From: Phoronis ovalis
Lineage: Eukaryota; Phoronida; Phoronidae
NCBI GenBank assembly: GCA_028565635.1
Contig: JAOXYB010028689.1
Location: 1-11,845, forward strand
Direction: 5' to 3'
DNA: 11,845 nucleotides
The position numbers were made by a program, and so were the translations under genes. Positions 9,101 through 11,845 of this stretch are shown here, piece after piece. Position 1 is the first letter of the stretch; each line of letters opens with the position of its first letter. The notes below the pieces were generated by a model. The model made no database searches. It was given only the letters and a program-made list of their open reading frames with translations, and was not told where the DNA came from.

Positions 9101-11466
9101 AACTACAATGTATAACTAACTTACTATTTAGAATGTTAAAAGAAACATTTAAAAGTTACATTTTAAATACAGTATCTCTGAATGACAAAATGTGTGACAC
9201 AAAAGCCAGTGATAAAACTCAAATTGGTTTAAAAAACCTCATTAATTTTTTTTTAATCTGCTTTAGCAAATTTGTTCACAGGAATTAATTTACTCACTTA
9301 AACTGCACAACATTTAACATTACCTGACGAAGAGTTTCCTCTAACTGCAACTGTCGATCTCTGGCTTTTGACAGCACAGTTTCCCATCTCTTATTCAAGT
9401 CGTCAAGTTTTTCCCTCGTAGTGCTGGCGCTTGCTCCGCCCTCGCTTGAGATAACTTGCTTCCCAGCTTCATTCACAGAGTCTATACCAGCCTGGTGAGC
9501 ATGGATGTCGTTTTGCAAAATCTGCATAAAAAGAACAATATTTAATGTGATTATGAATGTAGTATATTTACTACATTCAAAAGTTTTACTTTTTTCACTG
9601 TCTAGTTGGTAACAAAAATATTACTTTCTTGAATTGCTGGACACCAATTGTGCACACAAGGTATTCTAAATTTTAAAGAATTAAGAAACACTGATTTCAC
9701 TTGAATGTTAGGCTTAGTCACGAGATTTTTTTTGCTTTGTTAACAATCTTATAAAATGCATACGAAGTATAACACTGCGTTAAGCACGACTGCATTTGCT
9801 CTTACCCTGTGTTTGGCCAGTTCAATTTCTATAATCTTTGGATCGCCTGTGACTGGCTCCTGCTGGTTAAGTGAATCTTGTTCAGTTCTCTCTAACCAGT
9901 TCAATAATTCACCTACAGCATGATGGAACTGACCTAGACTGATAAGAGCACTTTGGAGTTTGGTCTGCAATAGATAACGGACATGTAAAAATACGCCCAG
10001 CAGATTACGATATCCTGTTGGAATTTTTTTCATACATGTAAAAGTAAACCACAAGATATCATACAGCATACGCATACTTTGATATAATACTGGTCCGATA
10101 CAGCTGATAATAAATTCCATTTACTAATTAATAAACTCCCAACTCTATCACTTGTTTTCAAAACTTGAAAGATTATCAAAAGATGAACAAACAGTCTTAC
10201 CATTCTTTCTGCAATGCCATCTATCAAGCCTTTCCAGCGTTTGTTTACTTCCATCATAGGTTCTCTTATCGAAGCCGTCTGCTCTGCAGGACATTCACGA
10301 ATCATATCATTTGCTTGCTGATTTAATGATTCTACATCGACATATTTATTATTGACATCTCCGGTGAAATCTTTCAGGTCTTCAATTTGTTGTTTCACAG
10401 CAATGGTGTCTGTGGACACAGACCCCAAGGCTGCAAAACGTTGCTCTGTTGTTTGTAACCAGTCTAGAATAGCCTATAATGTAAGTTGAAAAACATGTTC
10501 AATGTACCCTAATATGACCAATGAGATTTATCCCTGACAGAAGAAAGTCTGGCCTGTAAAAAAAAGATGCTGATATCATCAGTTCCATGACAGTATATAA
10601 TGGCATGGATAGAAGTCTAAAGTACGGCCAAAGATCATGAGAAGTGTGCTTTGGAAATGCTGCTTTATGTGCCAGGGGGCATTGAGAGGATAGCTATGTG
10701 AGGAACATTACTACTGCTATGAGAGTTCACAAAAAATATAGTAGAATACAAACTATTACATACCATTAGTTCTTGTTGGAAGTGAACTGCTTGCTTGTAT
10801 GCCTCAGCAAGCACTTGTTCTCTCTCTTTCTGCTTTTTAGCCACGTCATCCCAGTGGCAATCTACATCGTCTAAATTTTTCTGCACCTCTGGTTTCTCAG
10901 AGTTACCAACAAGATCAATCAATTCCTCTCCAACTACATGAACATCGCCTTTCACTGGATTTGTTTCCTGTAGTTCCTCTCTAATGGTCTAAACAAAACA
11001 AACAACAACTTTTAATTGTTTATTTCAGTCTACACTTCATATTAGTGACACTGAATGTTTCCTGCCTGGTAAATTTCTCATGTGGAGCAGATAAGTTCAA
11101 CAGTTTATTTCTACTACTAGGGCACAGAACACAATTTTAAAGATGGATCCAGAAGTTGATGAAGAGCAATCTAATTCTAAATCATTATGTTTACTTTATG
11201 GTACCCTGTAGATTGAAATGCATTGTGAGATGTATATTCGAAGGTAATATTCCAGTGACTAGTACACTGTCAATAACTTACTAGGAGTTCCTGCTGCTGT
11301 TCCTTAATTGCATCTGGCTGTAGTGCTGGGGGATCTGCAGATGTAAACGTGTCTTGAAGATCTTTCAACACGCCCATCAAATGGTGCAGATCGTCCCAGA
11401 ATTTTTCCGACACATTCAGAGTCTTGCCAAGGTTCTGGCTACGTTCTTCTGTAGCTTTCTTGATGC
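120..11466 (-). CDS. shot: Spectraplakin (Short stop / MACF1 / DST family), 21 exons, partial at both ends
   Basis: This is the C-terminal part of a spectraplakin, a cytoplasmic protein that crosslinks actin to microtubules and guides microtubule growth in neurons, epidermis and muscle-attachment cells. Joining 21 exons gives 1278 complete codons without a stop. Seen in order: nine spectrin repeats (residues 1-1036), an EF-hand pair (1037-1126), a GAS2/GAR microtubule-binding domain (about 1127-1205) and the start of a Ser-rich tail (1206-1278). The N-terminal actin-binding calponin-homology domains and plakin domain, expected in this family, lie beyond position 11845. The EB1-binding SxIP motifs of the far tail are not seen and would lie beyond position 1. 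Family members usually exceed 4000 residues, so this is perhaps a quarter of the protein. The symbol shot is used because an invertebrate is expected to have a single spectraplakin gene; the vertebrate paralogs are MACF1 and DST. The family call is near certain, the species assignment is inferred. Confidence 0.95.
199..530 (-). other. Intron (exons 20-21) with tandem duplication
   Basis: An AT-rich intron whose acceptor is ctttttgtag-like at 199-200. Its main content is a 30-bp tandem duplication at 309-367. No gene is seen. Confidence 0.8.
309..367. repeat. Two-copy 30-bp tandem repeat
   Basis: The unit starting ctcttaataaataagtaaga occurs at 309-338 and again at 339-368, with 29 of 30 bases identical (only the last base differs). 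The sequence reads as pyrimidine-rich on the gene strand and lies about 110 bp upstream of the exon 21 acceptor. The near identity suggests a recent duplication. Confidence 0.9.
531..673 (-). CDS. shot: Spectraplakin exon 20: end of GAS2 domain and start of C-terminal tail
   Basis: Residues 1206-1252, the first two bases completing Ala1205 (G|CC). [20 protein letters not shown] is the conserved end of the GAR region (vertebrates KGRTN.ELREKFILPEG). SQSMAAF resembles insect Shot more than vertebrates. A Ser-rich stretch, [19 protein letters not shown], begins the disordered tail. Acceptor gtgtactcttttgtag, donor GTAAGG. The ATG in frame upstream lies within the intron. Confidence 0.95.
674..2764 (-). 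other. 2.1-kb intron between the GAS2 domain and the tail (exons 19-20)
   Basis: At 2091 bp this is about five times longer than any other intron in the window. It is AT-rich with a few short, less AT-rich patches (about 1540-1630 and 2500-2680), a short CA run at 1495-1504 and a palindrome at 2099-2117. Open frames inside it (for example 1444-1635 and 2348-2530 on the minus strand) have no recognisable domain or convincing acceptor/donor pair. Any skipped exon here would need to be phase 1-1; I found none I would support. Confidence 0.75.
2099..2117. repeat. 19-bp perfect palindrome
   Basis: gatttcatt-c-aatgaaatc is a perfect inverted repeat with 9-bp arms and a single central base, inside the long intron. 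It could be a dimeric protein-binding site or chance; no flanking structure supports either. Confidence 0.4.
2765..2882 (-). CDS. shot: Spectraplakin exon 19: GAS2 (GAR) domain, second half
   Basis: Residues 1166-1204 plus one base of codon 1205. [20 protein letters not shown] and then [19 protein letters not shown] is the hallmark GAS2 signature, almost unchanged between flies and humans. One small difference is Cys in GGGWC where vertebrates have Met. GESQKL is the invertebrate form of vertebrate GDSQQL. Acceptor caattttcag, donor GTGAGT. This is the strongest single piece of evidence for the family. Confidence 0.97.
2883..3301 (-). other. Intron (exons 18-19)
   Basis: An AT-rich intron splitting the GAS2 domain just before its FGES motif. 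Acceptor ctgttcaattttcag. I see no gene or repeat here. Confidence 0.85.
3302..3418 (-). CDS. shot: Spectraplakin exon 18: GAS2 (GAR) domain, first half
   Basis: Residues 1127-1165, 117 bases in phase 0. [19 protein letters not shown] links the EF-hands to the GAR domain. [20 protein letters not shown] carries the Cys-x-Cys pair of the domain (vertebrates CKCAKRFQVEQIG.NKYR). GAR domains bind the microtubule lattice; the conserved Cys residues are thought to support a metal site or the fold. Acceptor ttattttttag, donor GTAAGG. Confidence 0.95.
3652..3758 (-). CDS. shot: Spectraplakin exon 17: EF-hand 2, degenerate
   Basis: Residues 1092-1126, the first two bases completing Lys1091 (A|AA). 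[15 protein letters not shown] precedes the loop, and [10 protein letters not shown] follows. The family form of the loop is a 12-residue DRDGDGYIDYYE type. Here it is [10 protein letters not shown] (bases 3682-3711): two residues shorter, with Glu at position 1 and Asn where the bidentate Glu should be. Calcium binding at this site is therefore unlikely. The frame is intact, so the gene is not broken. Acceptor gtgattgtag, donor GTATGG. Confidence 0.94.
4038..4200 (-). CDS. shot: Spectraplakin exon 16: EF-hand 1
   Basis: Residues 1037-1090 plus one base of codon 1091. [20 protein letters not shown] leads into [11 protein letters not shown], nearly identical in vertebrates. The first EF-hand loop (residues 1071-1082, bases 4063-4098) reads [12 protein letters not shown], with acidic residues at loop positions 1, 3, 5 and 12, so calcium binding is plausible. 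In spectraplakins the EF-hand pair packs against the GAR domain. Acceptor aacattttcag, donor GTAAGA. Confidence 0.96.
4358..4514 (-). CDS. shot: Spectraplakin exon 15: rest of the Ser/Arg insert and end of spectrin repeat 9
   Basis: Residues 985-1036, its first base completing Gly984 (GG|G). [20 protein letters not shown] closes the variable insert. [20 protein letters not shown] is the last spectrin helix, matching vertebrate [20 protein letters not shown]. It ends ALEHENE before the EF-hand region. Acceptor aacaatttatag, donor GTAGGA. An ATG at 4532-4534 in frame with this exon lies in the intron, so it is not a start. Confidence 0.94.
4755..5095 (-). CDS. shot: Spectraplakin exon 14: end of repeat 8, repeat 9 first part and Ser/Arg-rich insert
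   Basis: Residues 871-983 plus two bases of codon 984. [18 protein letters not shown] ends repeat 8. Repeat 9 follows with [16 protein letters not shown] (helix A) and [18 protein letters not shown] (helix B), then a basic Ser-rich insert from [20 protein letters not shown] to SVTPKLG. In vertebrates the same place holds a basic variable linker. RRQS fits an R-R-x-S basophilic kinase pattern, and SVTP a proline-directed one. Acceptor tttag after a T-poor tract; donor GTGAGT. Confidence 0.93.
5275..5418 (-). CDS. shot: Spectraplakin exon 13: spectrin repeat 8, middle
   Basis: Residues 823-870, 144 bases in phase 0. [20 protein letters not shown] is helix [21 protein letters not shown] matches vertebrate CHPD.I.TIKHWITIIRARF, a signature of this repeat. 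Acceptor attctgttacag, donor GTAAGT. The open reading upstream of the acceptor is intron read-through and not protein. Confidence 0.95.
5612..5740 (-). CDS. shot: Spectraplakin exon 12: spectrin repeat 8, first half
   Basis: Residues 780-822, 129 bases in phase 0. [20 protein letters not shown] is helix A, nearly the same as vertebrate DST ([12 protein letters not shown]). It ends MLDEHR at the recurrent helix-B splice position. Acceptor cttattgtttctaaag, donor GTAAGA. Confidence 0.94.
5963..6157 (-). CDS. shot: Spectraplakin exon 11: spectrin repeat 7, second half
   Basis: Residues 715-779, 195 bases in phase 0. [20 protein letters not shown] matches the vertebrate block FQKELGKRT, and [20 protein letters not shown] is helix C. 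The end is placed at MKK with a GTGCGA donor because the next exon begins AEEFH and vertebrates join at the equal residue (RLEQALKQ then AE.F). A nearby GTAAAG at 5939-5940 would leave the wrong phase. Reading through the intron gives about 22 extra codons and then a stop. Confidence 0.9.
6158..6515 (-). other. Intron (exons 10-11) with a retroposon-like insertion
   Basis: The acceptor is tcttatatttcag at 6158. Most of the middle of this intron (6243-6391) is taken up by a short retroposon-like unit described separately. The remainder is plain AT-rich intron. Confidence 0.75.
6243..6391 (-). mobile_element. Short retroposon-like (SINE-like) insertion with 9-bp flanking direct repeats
   Basis: The 131-bp segment 6252-6382 is flanked by perfect 9-bp direct repeats aggtttaaa (6243-6251 and 6383-6391). 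On the minus strand it begins GGGGCTTAATCT and ends GGGTCAAAAAA, a short A-tail directly before the second duplication; this is the layout of a target-primed retroposon. Inside are a near-duplicate 12-mer (6333-6344 and 6371-6382, one mismatch), an inverted pair gttgcat/atgcaac around 6290-6323, and a tight hairpin at 6275-6288 (arms agacct/aggtct). I see no clear tRNA-type A or B box and cannot assign a family. Chance direct repeats in AT-rich DNA remain an alternative. Confidence 0.4.
6516..6675 (-). CDS. shot: Spectraplakin exon 10: spectrin repeat 7, first half
   Basis: Residues 662-714, its first base completing Arg661 (AG|A). [20 protein letters not shown] and then [24 protein letters not shown] are almost identical to vertebrate DST ([20 protein letters not shown]), one of the best-conserved stretches in the window. 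It ends VEEHR at the recurrent helix-B intron position. Acceptor gtatttttcttatag, donor GTACGG. Confidence 0.95.
6974..7467 (-). CDS. shot: Spectraplakin exon 9: spectrin repeat 5 second half and most of repeat 6 (longest exon)
   Basis: Residues 497-660 plus two bases of codon 661; at 494 bases this is the longest exon here. [11 protein letters not shown] continues helix B of repeat 5, followed by the strongly conserved block [20 protein letters not shown] and [13 protein letters not shown] (helix C). Repeat 6 follows: [15 protein letters not shown] (A), [20 protein letters not shown] (B) and [15 protein letters not shown] (C). Unlike its neighbours, repeat 6 has no intron at the H-K/R position of helix B. 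Acceptor ttatttcttcag; donor GTAGAA, which is weak. Confidence 0.95.
7468..7775 (-). other. Intron (exons 8-9)
   Basis: An AT-rich intron between the weak GTACTA donor and the acceptor gttatttcttcag. No gene or notable repeat is seen. Confidence 0.8.
7776..7931 (-). CDS. shot: Spectraplakin exon 8: spectrin repeat 5, first half
   Basis: Residues 445-496, 156 bases in phase 0. TKLEEAVVQ closes repeat 4; [19 protein letters not shown] is helix A of repeat 5, and VVEHIEEHK opens helix B. The vertebrate counterpart reads IEEHK at the same place. The donor is GTACTA, a weak site whose +5 base is T. A plus-strand open frame that overlaps this exon is only its antisense shadow. Confidence 0.92.
7932..8349 (-). 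other. Intron (exons 7-8)
   Basis: An AT-rich intron with acceptor ttattttag and donor GTATGT. I see no gene, strong repeat or alternative exon in it. Confidence 0.8.
8350..8501 (-). CDS. shot: Spectraplakin exon 7: spectrin repeat 4, second half
   Basis: Residues 395-444, with the first two bases completing Glu394 (G|AA). [20 protein letters not shown] continues helix B, and [15 protein letters not shown] is helix C with its Trp. Acceptor caattgttacag, donor GTATGT. The 152-base length matches the phase left by the previous exon and returns the frame to phase 0. Confidence 0.92.
8502..8802 (-). other. Intron (exons 6-7)
   Basis: This AT-rich intron has acceptor ttgttacag at its 3' end and donor GTATGA at its 5' end on the minus strand. 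Apart from the 12-bp inverted repeat at 8648/8734 I see no gene or structured element. Confidence 0.8.
8648..8745. repeat. 12-bp inverted repeat inside an intron
   Basis: The arms gtaattttggtt (8648-8659) and aaccaaaattac (8734-8745) are perfect reverse complements, 74 bp apart. The flanks show no target-site duplication and there is no ORF inside. It may be a small foldback element or a chance AT-rich match. Confidence 0.4.
8803..8944 (-). CDS. shot: Spectraplakin exon 6: spectrin repeat 4, first half (Trp-less helix A)
   Basis: Residues 347-393 plus the first base of codon 394. The peptide starts [20 protein letters not shown]. Helix A lacks the Trp seen in repeats 2, 3 and 5-9. The vertebrate equivalent also lacks it, so this is an old trait of the repeat rather than damage. 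[15 protein letters not shown] is nearly identical to the vertebrate block GGLPETAREQL. Acceptor ttattttag, donor GTATGA; the exon ends in phase 1. Confidence 0.92.
8945..9323 (-). other. Intron (exons 5-6), with a plus-strand open stretch of uncertain origin
   Basis: This AT-rich intron ends with acceptor ttattttag at 8945. It includes a 77-codon plus-strand open frame at 9055..9288 which has no recognisable full domain. A faint likeness of its first residues to the C-terminal end of mariner-type transposases is treated under findings at low weight. Nothing here is supported as a gene. Confidence 0.6.
9324..9521 (-). CDS. shot: Spectraplakin exon 5: spectrin repeat 3, second half
   Basis: Residues 281-346, 198 bases in phase 0. 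The peptide [20 protein letters not shown] continues helix B, and [19 protein letters not shown] forms helix C. The LQND.HAHQ signature matches the equivalent repeat of vertebrate MACF1 closely. A short Gly/Ala/Ser stretch (SSEGGASAS) links helices B and C. Acceptor tttttatgcag, donor GTAATG (not ideal at positions +5 and +6). Confidence 0.94.
9554..9579. repeat. Perfect hairpin, 11-bp arms and 4-base loop
   Basis: tgaatgtagta (9554-9564) and tactacattca (9569-9579) are perfect reverse complements around the loop tatt, inside the intron between exons 4 and 5. There are no flanking duplications or T-run of note. It would fold well in the pre-mRNA of the gene. Confidence 0.5.
9806..9964 (-). 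CDS. shot: Spectraplakin exon 4: spectrin repeat 3, first half
   Basis: Residues 228-280, 159 bases in phase 0. After the last turn of repeat 2 (TKLQSALIS) comes helix A of repeat 3, [17 protein letters not shown], and the start of helix [10 protein letters not shown]. The acceptor is gttatctattgcag and the donor GTAAGA. The exon stops right after the His-Arg pair of helix B, a position reused by introns in three other repeats of this window. Confidence 0.93.
10201..10473 (-). CDS. shot: Spectraplakin exon 3: most of spectrin repeat 2
   Basis: Residues 137-227, 273 bases in phase 0. It starts [13 protein letters not shown], the rest of helix A with its conserved Trp, and ends in helix C with [15 protein letters not shown]. 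Acceptor ttacattatag, donor GTAAGA. The true exon extends about 45 bases upstream of the first in-frame ATG (GSVSTD follows AAL), as expected for an internal exon that has no start codon of its own. Confidence 0.92.
10764..10988 (-). CDS. shot: Spectraplakin exon 2: spectrin repeat 1 second half and start of repeat 2
   Basis: Residues 62-136, 225 bases in phase 0. Helix C of repeat 1 carries the typical W in [17 protein letters not shown]. The exon then enters helix A of repeat 2 with AVHFQQELM. The acceptor is tgttttgtttag and the donor GTATGT. Reading through the donor leads into intron sequence that ends at a stop, so the exon end is fixed by the GT site and by the smooth continuation into AILDWL of the next exon. 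Confidence 0.9.
11282..11466 (-). CDS. shot: Spectraplakin exon 1 of window: spectrin repeat 1, first half
   Basis: Residues 1-61 form helix A and part of helix B of the first visible spectrin repeat. The peptide begins [20 protein letters not shown] and continues with [13 protein letters not shown]; the Trp in KFW is the usual core aromatic of helix A. The acceptor is ctttttcttgtatag-like and the donor is the consensus GTAAGT. The exon has 185 bases: two finishing a split codon, then 61 codons. The Gln-rich end (EQQQELL) is ordinary for a coiled-coil segment. Spectrin repeats in this family act as a flexible rod spacing the actin-binding and microtubule-binding ends. Confidence 0.88.
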
Positions 11467-11845
11467 CTATACAAGAAAATACCTTTAACTTTCAAAGATG
11501 AACTAGTGTTGTTACCAAAAAAGGAGTTTGTACATCATTCTTTAAAAGTCTACTGTAAATTAAAATGTTTTAAGCCATTTTTTATAGTACAGACACCTGT
11601 ATTCTATATTACATTATAAAACCACCAGTTACTGACCATCGTAATGCAGCTTAGTAAATTAGCACAGAATTTTCTTTGTCAAAAAATATCGCTTTCCTTG
11701 GCGAAAACTAGTACTCATGATGCTTAATATTAAAAAGTTTAAAGTAAAATTTTCAACAGAACAGGTGTCAGGCAACAATTTACAATGCAAATACTTGGTT
11801 TATTATCCTCACAACTATCAACTCTATTCAAACATTGGTACCTGA
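11467..11845 (-). other. Intron upstream of the first visible exon
   Basis: This AT-rich stretch holds no coding region I can support on either strand. It ends at 11467-11468 with the acceptor ttttcttgtatag. The first visible exon starts with two bases that finish a codon, so the unseen upstream exon must end in phase 1. No spectrin-like peptide was found here. Confidence 0.75.

Noticed and set aside
9749-10120. Minus-strand open frame starting at an ATG well upstream of exon 4
   Set aside because: Only 9806-9964 is coding; the N-terminal part is intron read-through, ended by the acceptor gttatctattgcag.
10500-10740. Less AT-rich island in the exon 2-3 intron with an acceptor-like run ttttttttacag on the minus strand
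   Set aside because: The following frame hits a stop within about 15 codons without a good donor, and exons 2 and 3 already join smoothly inside helix A. Plus-strand frames carry several stops and no identifiable element.
1-11845. A hidden non-gene system such as a CRISPR array, tRNA cluster or phage-like region
   Set aside because: No regularly spaced repeats, cloverleaf candidates or prokaryote-like gene packing; the window is explained by one intron-rich animal gene.

Overview
The window is a piece of animal nuclear DNA, visibly AT-rich, and holds one gene on the minus strand. Reading from position 11466 down to 120, I recovered 21 coding exons joined by 20 GT-AG introns. Their phases agree at every junction, giving one open frame of 1278 complete codons (3837 coding bases) with no stop. 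The gene runs off both ends of the window, so both protein termini are missing. I see no supportable second gene, RNA gene, promoter or CRISPR array.

The protein is the C-terminal part of a spectraplakin, the giant actin-microtubule crosslinker called short stop (shot) in flies and MACF1 or DST in vertebrates. In protein order: nine spectrin repeats (exons at 11466..4358), an EF-hand pair (4200..3652), the microtubule-binding GAS2/GAR domain (3418..2765), and the start of the basic, Ser-rich tail (673..120). Residue numbers below count the first complete codon at 11464 as residue 1.

The family is certain: blocks such as [53 protein letters not shown] and FLVKNDPCR match vertebrate and fly members closely. 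An arthropod is the most likely source. GESQKL (vertebrates GDSQQL) and [19 protein letters not shown] resemble insect Shot more than MACF1 or DST. I cannot name the order or species.

Most introns are 157-419 bp. The exception is a 2091-bp intron (674..2764) that separates the GAS2 domain from the tail. Introns recur at matching places in successive spectrin repeats, so many exons encode half a repeat.

The best points for follow-up are a second EF-hand whose loop is two residues short and lacks its bidentate Glu, a retroposon-like insertion with a 9-bp target duplication in one intron, a Ser/Arg-rich insert in the last spectrin repeat, an unusual GTGCGA donor, and an exact-period 30-bp tandem duplication near the tail exons. 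I found no clearly undescribed molecular system; this is an accessory-poor piece of a conserved cytoskeletal gene.
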